A stretch of 64,000 nt of DNA, from contig JAAROD010000015.1 in assembly GCA_012274445.1 (NCBI GenBank), forward strand, positions 3,862,157-3,926,156, written 5' to 3'. Origin of the DNA: Sclerotiophoma versabilis (lineage: Eukaryota; Ascomycota; Dothideomycetes; Pleosporales; Didymellaceae). The notes below the pieces were generated by a model. That model saw nothing but the letters and a program-made list of their open reading frames with translations. It was not told where the DNA came from and did no database searches. Shown here in pieces: positions 44,873 through 58,277 of this stretch (the first letter of the stretch is position 1; each line of letters opens with the position of its first letter). The position numbers and the translations under genes are program-made.

Positions 44873-47800
44873 TATTATAATCCTATATAGATAAAGCAGC
44901 ACAGTAATTAAGTAGCTAACTAGAGCTCTTACCTATAAGCTAGGGCAGAGCCTAGAAGAATCTCTCTTTATATAGTTACGTAACATACTTATTAGTAAGT
45001 ATAATATATATAACCTACTTATTAATAAGTATTATATATTATTACTAATTAATAAGTAATACTATATATCTTATTAGACTAACTCTAGTTACTTATTAAT
45101 AAGTATTATCTCCTAGTAAGTATATAGTTAGTAGAAATATAACTCTTATAGTTTATATTTAACTTAGTTAATTAAGTTTATCTTTAGAATCTTAACCTTA
45201 ACTCTTAAGCTAGATAGTCTACTCTATACTACTTATTATTACTTCTATTATTATAGTCTTTTACTAGATAATACTCTTAATTCTTATAGATTATTCTATA
45301 CTAGCGCTTATTTCTAAGAACTAATATAAATAGTGCTTATAAGCTTTACTTAAAAGTCTAACCTTAATACTTTAAACACCTTTAAAGATAAGTACTACTT
45401 TAGAATTATATACTACTTCTAGTAACTTTAATATATTATACAACTATATTAATAATAACCTTAATATAGATAAAGAATTAAATAGAGGTATAATAATTTC
45501 TGCGTCTATAAGTATATACCTAGTAGCTAAACCTAAGACCTTTAATAGTACTTATAAGAAACTAGAAGACTAGCTTATTAAATTTAATATTTTCTTTATA
45601 TTCTAAGAAGAGTATATTTCTAAAAAGAAGTTTATATTACTTATCTCTATATTTATAAAGAATTATATATTTATATAGATTAAACTCTTTCTCTAATATT
45701 ACTATAGAAAAAAAACGTCTACTAATATTAATATATAGATTAAGAACTTTAACCTATTTAAGAAATAGATATACTAAGTATTTAGAGTATATAATAAACT
45801 AACTATTATATATTATAATATCTAATATATTAAGTAAACTATATTAGCTACTAACTATACTGCTAAGTTTTAGCAGCTAGCTACGTATACTAGCTAGAAC
45901 AACACTATATTAATAATAATATTCTAATAAGAATTAAAGCTATATAATAAGAAGGAATTAATATAGACTACTATATCTACTAATAACTTTAACTCTCTAG
46001 TTAATATAGTAATTAATATTAATATTAAGCTATATAAACTATAACAGGAATTATAAGAGAACCTATAAGTATAAGTAATAGCTTATACTACTTACTTACC
46101 TCTATATAACCTATAGTATAATAACCTTAACTAAGAATACTATAGAGGTAATTACTACTAGCTAAATACTAAACACTAGGTGTATAATAGTACTAGTAGT
46201 AGTTACTATAGACTAGAGGCTATAGACCTATCTAATATTAATAAAGAACTAGAACTAAGATAGAACTAGAAAAGTAAGAGTAGTAACAGAAAGGATAAGT
46301 CTAGTATAACTTATTATAGTTATAGTAAGTAAGGCTACTATGCTAAGAATTATTAATTAAAGAATAAGGTAGTTTAATACCTTAATATACTTACCTATAA
46401 AAATATAAATACTAGTAATAAATAGAAAATTCTTACTAATAATATAGAGCGTCTTATAGAAGACTCTAAGACTTAATCTAATAATAATTATATTATACTA
46501 TCTAATAAGAATATATAGAATATCTAAAGCTAAGCACCTATACTATACTAAGAGTTAAATAAATAGTAGTAGCACCTATAAGACCTAATAGAATAACTAT
46601 TAGTATAGATAGAATAAGTATATAAATAAGAAGTAAAAGTATATAGATATAAGTAGCCTATAATATTCTAATAACTATATAATACAGCTAGATAAAAAGT
46701 AAATAAAGGTATTATCTATACTTCTAATACTAAAGAGAATTAGTATAATCTAAAATTATAAGAGTTTAACTAGCGTATAGATATAGAACTAGTATATTAA
46801 GAAATCTAAGATAATAATACTACCTTTTAGAAGAACTATAATTAGATTACTAAGAGTATTAATAAGAAACTATAATAAATAGCACTTTAAACTTATATAG
46901 AATAATAATAGGTTAATAACCTAAGTAAATTCTAATAGAATTAGTAGAAATATAATTTTAATAAACTTAGTGCTAGTAACTATACTATATAATAGAAGCT
47001 TAAGTAATAAGTAAAAAATAACTAAAGTAGAAATAAGCCTAACTTTAATAGAAAGCTAGTATTACTTCTAAACCTATAACTAGAGTATACCTTAAACTAC
47101 TAAAATCTAAATTATAAGAAACTAAGATAGATAGTATATATATATAACGCCTATTATATATATAAATTAGAAAAACTAAAAATAAAATAGTTCTTTACTT
47201 CTAGTACTATATATAGAAAATAATAGTATAATTATAAGAATAATATATATAAAATATACTTCTAGAATAAATATTCTAAGCTATATATTCTAGGTATAGA
47301 TAATTACTAAGTAATAATATATATATAATTAGTTATTAATAGCTCTTACTATAACCTATACTAGTAGTATTACTTTAACCTAAACTATAAGCTATATAAA
47401 GGTAGTAAGATTATCTATAGATTTAGTAATAAAGAGACTTTTTTAAATAAGTACTAAAAGAGTACTCTACTAAGTAATCTCTTAATACTATTAGAAATAG
47501 CTTACTTATTAGACTACCTATAAAGTTAAATAAAGTAGTATTATTAGTACTCTTAGACTTAGAAGTATAGGTAAACTATATATTCTAGATAGTAATATAC
47601 TAAGTAGGTCTTATACTATATATAAAGAAATACACCTATTTACTCTAAGTAGCTAATAGAGAATTAATACTAGAAGAGCTATATATTATATATAAAGTAA
47701 TAGTAGCTTCTCTAGAAATATAAAGGCACTATAAGAAACTAATACTAAATATCTTTATAAAAACTATATATAATATTATACTAGAACTTTCTTAGTTATA

Positions 47801-49846
47801 AAAGTATAATTTAGAGATAGACTAGATATAGAAAAGACTTTTATTAAGATAATATAAATATAGTACTAATATATTAAAGCCTATACAGTGCATACTATAA
47901 CTAGTAAATAAAAAGAAGATTAATAATATTCTTTTAATATATAAAACGTACTAAAATAGAGTAGTTAACTATATAAATAAAGAAAGCTCTTCTATAATAG
48001 TTAAGAAGAATAAGAGTATACCTTCTAGTATATTAGATATATATAGATAGTATACCTAGATATTTAAAGAAGAGTTATCTATAAAAGTACTACCTAAGTA
48101 TTAATATTAGAATTATAAAATTAAACTTAAAGAAGAAAAAGAACTACTTTTTAGGCCTATATACTAATTATCTAAGAAAGAGCTTAAGATATTATATAAG
48201 TATATTAAGAAGAACCTTATAAAAGAATTTATTAGAAAATCTAAATCTTTAGTAGAATTCTCTATTCTATTTATACTAAAGAAAGATAGTAAGCTAAGGC
48301 TTTATATTAACTACTAGAAGTTAAATAATATTACTATTAAGAATTATTATTTACTACTTAATATATCTAAGTTATAGAACTAGTTATTAGAAGTAAGGTT
48401 CTTTACTATACTTAACTTATATAGAGTATACAACCTTATACATATAAAGAAAGGTAAAGAATAAAAGATAGTATTTAGAACCTTTTATAGTTACTATAAG
48501 TATATAGTTATACTATTTAGGTTAACTAATATACTAGTAGTATATTAGGTATTAATTAATAATATACTATAAGTATACCTAGATATTATAGTAGTAGTAT
48601 ATCTTAATAATATTCTAGTATATAGTAAGATACTAGAAGAATATAAGGTCTATATATAATAAGTATTAAAATACTTAGTAATAGTAAACCTTAGGCTAAA
48701 GCTAAAAAAGTATAAATAGTATAAAGAAGAAGTAGAGTTTCTTAGCTATATTATAGAAAGATATAGAGTTAAGATAAGTAAAAAGAAAATCTAGGTTATA
48801 AAGAATTAGCTAATACCTACTATAGTTAAGAGAATTTAAGAATTTCTTAGGTTTATTAACTTTAACTAATACTTTATTAAGAACTATTCTATAAAGGCCT
48901 TACTACTTATAAGGCTTATATAGAAGAATATACTCTTTAAGTAGAAATAAGTATAAAAAATACTTTCTAATTACTTAAGTAAGTATATATAGAGCTTCTT
49001 ATACTAATTATATTTAAAAGTAGTAAACCTATATACTTTAAGATAGATACCTTAGATTTAGTATTAGAAGTATATATTACTTAAGAATAAAATAGTTAAT
49101 AGTACCTAATTACCTACTATTTAAGAAAGTTTATAGTACTAAAAGAATATTATAATATATATAATAAGAAGCTTATAGCTATTATTAATATATTACAATA
49201 CTAGAAAGTATATATAGAAAGCTACTTAGAACTTACTATTTATATAGATTATAAAAACTTAGTATATTTTACTACTACTAAGGTTCTAAACTAATAATAA
49301 GTATACTAGTTAGAAATACTTAGTTAGTATAAGTTTAAGATTCTATATATACTAGGAAAAGAAAACAGCAGAGTAAATATACTTAGCTAATACTATAATC
49401 TTATAAGTAAAAAAATAATTAATAAGTTTACTATTCTTAAAGTTAATAAGAATAGAATATTAGAACTATCTTAGTAGCTTAATTTAGGAATATAAGTTTA
49501 GTAAAAATAATATATTCTAGAGTAAGTACTAAAGAAACTTTAAAAAAAAAAGTTATTTTAAGATATTATAATAATATACTATATAGATACCTTAGTATTA
49601 CTTATACTATAGAACTTATTAAGTAATACTATAAGTTTTCTAATATAAAGAAAAAAGTTACTAAGTTTATTAGAAACTATATATAGTACTAATAGAATAA
49701 GTATAGTATATATACTAAGTATAGAAAGGTATAAGTAATAGAGCTACTAATAGTACTATAAATAAATATTATAATAGATTTTATTATATAGCTACTACCT
49801 TCTAAGAACTCTATTATAGAATATACTTATAACTTAATCTTTATTA
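44873..49846 (+). mobile_element. G3: RIPped gypsy copy with full 5' LTR, gag and pol to integrase
   Basis: LTR 44873-45369 (497 bp, G1-type), leader 45370-45387, gag from 45388, degraded CCHC knuckle at about 46310-46355, reverse transcriptase active site at about 48590-48628, RNase H and the integrase zinc region at about 49555-49700. The integrase reading breaks at 49846, where a pogo element begins. No 3' LTR is present. RIP is heavy and indels against G4 are few. Confidence 0.85.
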
Positions 49847-50820
49847 ATATACTTAATAGGTAAGTAGTATATATAGGTAAGTAGTATGCTTTTACTAAGA
49901 CTATACTAAAATACTACTTCCCTACTAATACCTTAATAATAGCGCTAGCTAAATATATTAAAAGAAGCTTAGATATAGCTTATAGTTTAAGCTCTTAGAA
50001 TAAACTCTAAGCTTTTTATAAAATATACTATAGCTATTTATAATATTTCTAAAACTATACTATATAAATAATATACTAGATAACCTTTACGTACTAATAC
50101 TATAGCTAACTTATAGAACCTAACTAATACTAAAAAGTAGGTAATTATTAAGTATATACTTAAGCTAGTTATATAAGGATTTCCTTCTTAGCTTATAGCT
50201 ATAGCTAATATAGCTAATTCTTTATATACTAAGTATAGTCTAGGCTATATTAGCCTAAACTAGCCTAGTATATTTATTAAGCGCTAACTAGAGCTTATAA
50301 TAAAGTTTAATTAAAAGTATAACTATAAAAAAGCTTTTTATAAGAATTCTAAGGTAATCTAAAGCTAGTTTAGCCTAGTAGCTAATATTAAAGCTAAGTA
50401 TAGTATTTAGAATAATAATACCTATAACTTTAATAAGACTAGCTTTATAATAGGTGTTATATTAATAGAAGTATTTATTATAGCTTTAAAGTAATAAGAA
50501 TAGCTAAAAGTAGTTTAGCTAGATAATAGAAAGTAAATAATAGTTATATAAGGCGTTAATACTAAAGGTTAGACTATTTTACTCTTTATTATCTTTTAAG
50601 TGTGCTACTACCTTTCTTACTAGTATAAAGAAAGAGACCTACTATAGAATTAGAAAATTAAAGTTTTTAATAATAGCTAGACTACTAATAAGCTTAGTCT
50701 AGACTAGCTAAAGCACTTTAATATATATATAAAGAAGTATACTATTAGTACCTACTATCTACTACTTATTAATAGCTATAAGAGCTATAACTTACTTATA
50801 TTCTAGTAATACTATAAGAA
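49847..50820 (+). mobile_element. P4: RIPped pogo-like transposon inserted in G3, cut by module B
   Basis: Left terminal repeat at 49847 onward (ATATACTTAATAGG, then TACTTTTACTAAG-like sequence), next to TA at 49845-49846. The + strand transposase relic from about 50060 aligns with P1 (TATACTAGATAACCTTTA; TYNFNKTSFIIG near 50422-50455) and stops in the middle of the catalytic domain at 50820, where module B begins. Confidence 0.8.
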
Positions 50821-51089
50821 TACTATATACCTAAACTATACTAATAGAGTAGAGTTAGGTTACCTCTAGAGGTAAAAATAGTAGTTGCCTCTAGAGGTAA
50901 GGTCTTAGTATTACTTACCTTTAGAGGTAAGAGGTCTGTGCTAGGATTTACAAACTCTTAACCTACTTATAACTAATCTAATATAGCTTTAATAATAAAC
51001 TTTTATCTTTAAAGAAACTACCTTTCCTAAATACTAATTCTAATAAAAGTAAAACTATAATAAAGTATAAAGATAAAGATATCTTAACT

Positions 51090-54000
51090 AAAATAGAAAA
51101 AAGGTAATATATAGCTGTTAAGAAAATTAGGGAGGCAGACTCTATCTATAACTAAGCTATACTCTACCTGCTTATAACAGCTAAATTTCTAATTAATATA
51201 CTTACCTTAGAATAGAGTATTAGTATAAACAGGCCTATTAACCTAGCCTATAAGCAGCGTCTCTGCTAGATCTTTAATAAAGTAGGCATTCTTTAGTAAG
51301 ATAGAAGCTACTAGTTATAGGTTACTTACTTTAAGGTGCAGGTGCAGTAGATACTAGACTACCTAGCAGAGATAGAGTAGGCTTAGGCGAGTGCTACTGC
51401 AGCTAAGAGCGCTAAAGAAGGGGATCTAAAGTAGCTATTATTTAAAGGCTAGGTAAGCGCAGTAGGAGTAAAGGCAGAGCTTATTGCTAGCTACTATTGC
51501 ATTAAAGCTTTTAAAGAGTACTTGCAGCGTTGTAGGTTACTAGAGGAGGAGCAGTAGTAGGTGTGCAGCATCTATAATAAAGGTTTTAGCCCCTGCACGT
51601 GCAACTAAGCAATAAGCTAACCTAAAAGGTAGACACGCTTCTGTTGCATTTACATATTTAGCTGTGTGCTAATTAAGAGGATGTTATTCTTCTTAATAAC
51701 TATAGACAGATATAAACAGAGCTAGCAACCTTATTATCTAATAACAGCTAGCTATTCTAAGGTTTAAGTAAGTCTATTAAACAGGAGATGCTAGAGCACC
51801 TAAGGCTTAGCAGTTAAGTTAAGTTTTCTATTTAACAGCTAGCTATACTATAGAGAAATCTTAGCTAGAGACTAATAATTACCTAATAGTGCTGCACCTT
51901 AATTAGGCAAGCGACCTTTAATATCTTAACGTTTAAGTAGATAGTAAGCTGTAGAATAGATAATATAAGTGTAATCTATATTTAGATATGCTTAGTATAT
52001 CTATGCTAAGTAATAACCTAGTATTGGTTTTCTATAATAGATAAGGTAATAAAGGTTATATTAGAGTTTTAAGGCTAGTATAGACTAGACGTTTAGCTAG
52101 CTAACTAGAATAAGCTAGCTAGCCTACTGTATATGTAAACTATACATAAGGTGCGCATGCTGTTCTATTCTAGCCTTAAGCTAGACATAGACTCTTATTT
52201 CTTAGGCACATATTAGTAAGACTTCTTTCTAGACGTAGATAATATTATATACCTTAGGTTGTATTAAACAGTTCTTTTAGAACTAGGATACTAGTTTATT
52301 AACATCTAGGCGCTTTTAAAGACTATAAAGTAAGAAGGAAAGCTAATAAGCATAGTAATATCTTATATTATTTTATAGATAAACACAGAGCCTAAGAAGG
52401 TCTTAGACTATAATAATAATAAGCCTGCGCTATAAAAGAACCTAGTACCTGCACTATAAGCAAGGTATAGTAATAAGGCTAATAATAAGTCTTAAGACCT
52501 CTAGCAGGTAGTTCTTAATTACGTACATAAGAACGTAAAAGACTTTACTATAACTATACTAGAGCACTATCTCTATAAGTATCTAGGCAGAGATAATAAA
52601 GCCTATAGTATATAGTTTAAGTATAAGGTATAGAGAAAAGTGCTGTTTATTATTATAATCTACGCAGAGTCATCTCTGTAATATAGGTACATTACTAGCC
52701 TTATATTAGAGGAGATTTATAAAATTAGTCTACTTATAATTACGTAAACTATGCTTAATCTTATCTATTAGATTCTAGAAGTTATAAATAATCTAGCGCT
52801 TTAGTTAGTAACTGCAGCTAAATAGCTGCTTAGTATAATACAGCTAGTAATTACTTAATAGATAATAAAGCAACACATAAATGTGTTGGATTCTTATAGT
52901 AAAGATAGGTAACTAACTACTATTAGCCTAGTAGATAAGCAGCACGCAGAGAGTAAGCTGTTCTCTTAAGAATTAATTAGCTACGCAATATATTAAGGGC
53001 AGCTATTAGTAGAAATGCAGAACTATAGGCCCCTTCTCTAGGCTTAGAATAGACTAAATACGCACAAATCTATCTAGAAGCTAACTACTGCCCTACTACT
53101 AAGCTCTAGATTAACAGCAGAGTTAGACGCAGGGGTTTTACTATAGATAGAGATACAGAACTAAATACTAATTAACTTTTCCTTAAATAGGCTAAATAAC
53201 CTTTAAAAATAATACTATTATAGAAGCGTAATTAGCTAGCAGACAACTTAGCTATAACAGCATTCCCTTAACGCAGAGCCTTACTAGCCTAGATTTCTAT
53301 CTATATCTCTTTCTTTATACGCTATAACTAGCTTAGAAGGAGAATATTAGAGGCAGAAAGTATTAGCAAGACGTAGGAAATAACTAGGATTTATAAACTC
53401 TAAACCTACTATAGAAGGTCTAATATTAGTACCTAGCACCTACTACAGTAGCTAAAGATTATTAGCGCTAGTAAAAATAAAAGAATAGAGATTATGTTAC
53501 ATGTTTAGTACTCTTAAGTTTAATCTGCTCTATAGCTTGCCTCTAGGGGCAAGCAGACACTGCATAATTCTACTACTAGATTCTGTTAGTAATTACCTTG
53601 CCTATTTCTACTATAGGAAATTACTGCCTCTACAGGTCTTATAATAGATTTCAACGCATTTAATAATAAGATTTTAAACCTAAGTCTACTCTAAGACATA
53701 GATCTATAGCTAAATTTGCTACTAGCTATTATTGCAACGCAGCTAACAGACGCGTAATAAAGTACTAATAGTAATAATAATAGTTCTAGAGATAATAATA
53801 GACTCTATAGTAACGTGTTGCCTAGTAAACTTAGAGATAACTGTAGTAAAAGCAGCTTTAGTAATAGAGAATAAGTAGTTATAGTAGCAGACTAGTATTT
53901 ATAGAAGATTAATTACTCTAAAGAAGACTATAAGTTTAAAGGTGTATTAGTGTTTAGTAGACTATATATATATACAAATATAAATAGTAACTAATAACGC

Positions 54001-57000
54001 AGTAGTGCAGAAGTTTATTACAGCTACTAAGAGTATATCTTTTAATAGTAGCTAGGCTATTAATATACTGTAGAGGTAATATATAATTAACTACAGAAGC
54101 AGGAAGGCTAGCTCCTAAGCTGCTGCGTTAGAAGACAAGTATATACTGTTATTCTTTCTTAATCTTCTTATTATTATAGGATAACTGCTTAGGCTAATCT
54201 TACAGCTATCTAGCTGCTTTTTTAATAATATAACTATTAGCTTTAAGAACTAGTAGGCTTTCTACAGTAATAAGCACGTTTATAGACTATTATTTAACCT
54301 AGAAAACCATACCTTCTAGCTAGCTATAGCTATAACACAGAAGTTCTAGTTTATTATTATACACCCTGTTACTAACACACCTAAGGAGCTTTTATTAAGA
54401 AGCAAACATTAAAAACATTATAAGAAGTTATCTTAATATAGTGCCCTATAGCTCTGCTATACCTAGTTCCTTATATTATATATTAAGAAGATCTTTCTTA
54501 TTAGTAAGCTGTTAGAGGAGGGCATAGAGCTGTCTTAGAGATTAGACAGCCTACACACGCAAAAGATTACCTTTAATAAATAGATAACCTTCTAAGAGGC
54601 TTTTATACTAGAGTAGTTAGAGTATATAAGATAGAGTATATAGGATATGTTTTAGATAGAGAACTAACTAGTATTCTATGTGTATAACTATAGGGTAAAT
54701 ATTAAGATAGATATAGCTAACTAGCTATAAGCTATACCTAAAGAAACCTAACTACAGCCTATTAAAGAAGAGTCTAACTTAGAGGAAGAGGCTATTAAGA
54801 TAGAGGGTAGCTTAGAGTATAACAAGCTATCCTGTAGCAGTATACTAGGAGCTAGCATAATTCCTTAAACTAGCTATAACTACTAAAACCTATTTATAGG
54901 TAGGCTGCACTAGCTTTAAATAGGGCTTAAGAATAAGTACGTTCTTAATAGTATTAAGACAGTCTCTTACGCTCTAGTAATTAATATTAACTATCTAGAC
55001 AGACATTCTCTAGACCTAGATAATAAGCTAACGCGTTATCTTCTTACTAATTATAATATAGTTCTATAGGAGTACTAAGAGCTATAAGACTTTACCTTCT
55101 ACTCTCTTATATTCTACCTAGCATACAGTAATTTTTCATCCTTACAGCCTCTAGTATTCCTAATAGACAACCTCCTTACAGTTATATAGAAGAATATAAG
55201 CTACTAGTATAATAGAGTAGGCATGTTAAGCTATAGGTACTTCTAGAGATACTTAAATATTAAAAGAAGTATTTAATATAGGCCTAATAACTTGCTTATT
55301 ACTAAGAGAGTTATAACTGCTGCTCTAGCGCTGCCTAATCGCGATAGAAACCTATCTACTTAAGTAGCATCTAAGCAGGATTGTCTACTGCAGCACCTAT
55401 AGAGATAACTAACTCTTAATAACTCTAAGTCTTCTAGGCTGTTTATCTATAAAGAATAGTAGATTAAAAGAGTAATACTTAAGAAGGAGCATGTATTTAG
55501 GATAGAATAAGTGCTCTCTATACAGGTCTTAAGGCTAACTAACAGCACTTAAAGTTTCTCTACTATACTTAAACCTATCTTCTAGCTAATATATCTCTTT
55601 CTTAAAGAACTGCAATGCTACACATATCTCTTCTAATTCTTCTGCCTATTAGTGTTTCTAGAAGTTCTAGCATCTTTTATAGCTATATTTACGCAGGTAA
55701 TTAATAGTATCTATACTTGCTTTAAGGCTGCTAGCTCTAAGAGATTATGCGTTGTATTAGTAGAGAAGGTGTCTGCACTTAACCGCCTTAGTAGCTACTA
55801 CTTTACTAGATTTCTAAGATCTCTAATAGGCTTAGTGCTTTAGCTGCTAGAAATAATTAAGAGTATTAAATAGAGTAGGTAGCTGTTTATTAACCCCTGC
55901 ATGCTAAACCTGCAAGGTGCTAGTAACCTTAGCCTAGTATAATAGCCTTAATAGGAGAATAGACAGCTAATTATAATGTATATAGCATCTATTACTTTCT
56001 ACTATAGGCTAGAGGTTGCAGCTAGCTATTATAGTAAGGTATAGTTTAATAAGCTTAGCAGGCTTAGAGTATAAGAGCTAATAAGTATAGCTAAGTTTCT
56101 TAAAGAGGTGCTATAGGAATTATAGAAGCTGTAGATAATTATGTTTATTACGCACTAGTTCTACTATAGGTTAAATAAGAGCAGCTAAAGCTATATATTA
56201 AGTAACAGCTAAAGGGCACTATAGTTATTAGAAGACTAGTAAGAACAGGTAAAGCTATAAGCACAGAGCAAGAACCTCTTCTCTTAGGAGTGCGTAGAAT
56301 CTGTATTATAGTTTTTTTAGTTAAGCTGCTAATAGAATATAGAGAGTATAAGTTAGTTATCTCTATCTTTTTATTATAAGAGATTATGCTATAATCTACT
56401 ATATTATGCAGAACGCAATATAACTTTATATAAGACCTATATACTAGCTGTATAAAACTTAACTAGTTAGTAGGTAGATTATTCTACTTATAGAACGTAA
56501 CTTAGTTTTCTGTGCTCTAGGCAGCTGTGCAGTATACTAGAGTAAAGGTAATAAGTAAAGACTACTAGATTAGCATAATTACTATAGCTATGCTTGCCTG
56601 TTAGATTAAGTATCTGCTAGGCTTATATTAGTTAAGACTTAGCTACTATAAAGTAATATAACTAGTAGGCTTAGCTCTGCCTATATTAGTAATAGTAGTA
56701 AGACCTAGTAGCCTTAAGTAGGCAGTAATTAAGGCAGAGCACTAAGCTAAGTAGCTATTACTAAGAAAGCGCGTAATTAACTTTAACTATATAATACTAT
56801 TTACTATAATACTATAGCTTATTAAGAATAGATTTTAGTAGTAAGAAAAGGTATTTAAGATAGGTAATTAGAGTATACTAGAGCACTATTAGACAGCATA
56901 GCAGTGTCTTGCAGAATGCTTAGGCAACCTAGTATGTAATATTATACTTATATTAGTGTTAACTTTAGTATTCTTATTAGTAACACCTACTATACTTCTT

Positions 57001-57530
57001 AAAGCTTAAGAGTTTAGCGCAGGGCTAAAGAAAGACAGCTCTATATTTACAGCCAACTTAGTAATAAGAATACTATAGTTCTTTTAGCTAGAGTGTTTTC
57101 TATAGAATATAGATAGTAGTATAGTGCTTTAGGTATCTAAGATAATAAAGAAGATTAGTAAGTATTTCTTTAGAAGATATATTCTTTCTTTTTTTCTAGT
57201 ACAGAGTAGCTAATAAGGTATACACTACTATAAAGTATAAAGAAGTAAGTAATTAATTACTTTAAGAGCTATATTAGGTTTAGGTAGTATAGAGTAATTA
57301 GAATAGTCTGCAGAATAGTAATCTAGAGCTGTAGAGCTAAGAGGAGCTTTTATATAGATATTAAGAGCTAATAAGCTTATATAATAATATAGTAGAGTTT
57401 ATTAGATTGGTATTTTGCAGCTATAATAGTATATAGATTAAATATTATAGCAGTATTATAAAGAAGATATAAGATAAGAAGATATAGAAAGTAGATAAGT
57501 TTAATAGAAGGTAGAGGTATAAGAAAGTAT
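51090..57530 (+). pseudogene. Large unidentified subtelomeric gene, RIP-inactivated (copy B)
   Basis: Same relic as in module A. Here the Cys-rich part near 51570-51690 keeps more Cys codons, supporting a zinc-binding N-terminal segment. The 63-codon stop-free stretch at 55652-55843 is the counterpart of 7926-8117 and is only the longest gap between RIP stops. Product unknown. Confidence 0.5.
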
Positions 57531-57800
57531 AGTAAATAGAGAAAAGATAGAATAAGAGAGAGAGAGGCAATAGTTAAAGCTAGAAGGTAAAGTTAGAGGT
57601 TGTATACTTTTTAATTAGCTAGAACCTTTTTATTAGTATTAAGCGGTTAGTAACCTTATAATAAAAAAGGTAGAGCCTCTATATATTTTATATTCCGATT
57701 ATAATAGTAGAAAGAGGTAAATTATAGCTAAATATAATAATATTAAATAGCTATTAAAAGCTAAATATAGATTTTAGTATAAAACTATTATTAGAAACAG

Positions 57801-57850
57801 TCCTAACTCTAACCCTATACTATTACTAAAGCCCTAACTCTAACTCTACT
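57801..57850 (-). repeat. Degenerate interstitial telomere-like repeats (module B)
   Basis: CCTAACTCTAACCCTA at 57802-57817 and CCCTAACTCTAACTCTA at 57832-57848. Slightly closer to CCCTAA than in module A. Confidence 0.65.
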
Positions 57851-57930
57851 CTATAATAAAGAATAAAAAATAGAAGTTTAATAGCTTAAGAAAAGAGCTA
57901 GAAAAAAAAGAAAGAGGTAGAGAGAGAACA

Positions 57931-58146
57931 GTGCTCTAAACAACTAAGGTGCTCTAAACAACTAAGGTGCTCTAAACAACTAAGGTGCTCTAAACAACTA
58001 AGGTGCTCTAAACAACTAAGGTGCTCTAAACAACTAAGGTGCTCTAAACAACTAAGGTACTCTAAACAACTAAGGTGCTCTAAACAACTAAGGTGCTCTA
58101 AACAACTAAGGTACTCTAAACAACTAAGGTGCTCTAAATAACTAAA
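57931..58146 (+). repeat. 18-bp subtelomeric satellite array, 12 units (module B)
   Basis: Twelve units of GTGCTCTAAACAACTAAG, two with GTACTC, the last ending in AAA. Nearly all units keep AAACAACT, so this array is far less mutated than the module A array. Confidence 0.95.
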
Positions 58147-58277
58147 GTACTTAAGTTAAAGAGTAGGTAGTAGGCCCTAGCCTATATAATGCGCATGCTT
58201 AGGCCTAATTATTATAGGAACAGGTCTAGCGTTAGAGTTGCGCAACCGAATTAGGCCTGCTATAGAGGGTAAACATT

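Larger units (their letters stand above)
50821..58178 (+). repeat. Subtelomeric module B (7.4 kb), RIP-degraded copy of module A
   Basis: Matches module A at a constant offset of 47726 bp from its first base through the start of the satellite. At points checked B keeps some C or G where A has T or A and the reverse, so the two copies were mutated independently. B ends at GTAGGCCCT (58178) and lacks the telomere-adjacent block that A and the chromosome end carry; the helicase module follows directly. Confidence 0.88.
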
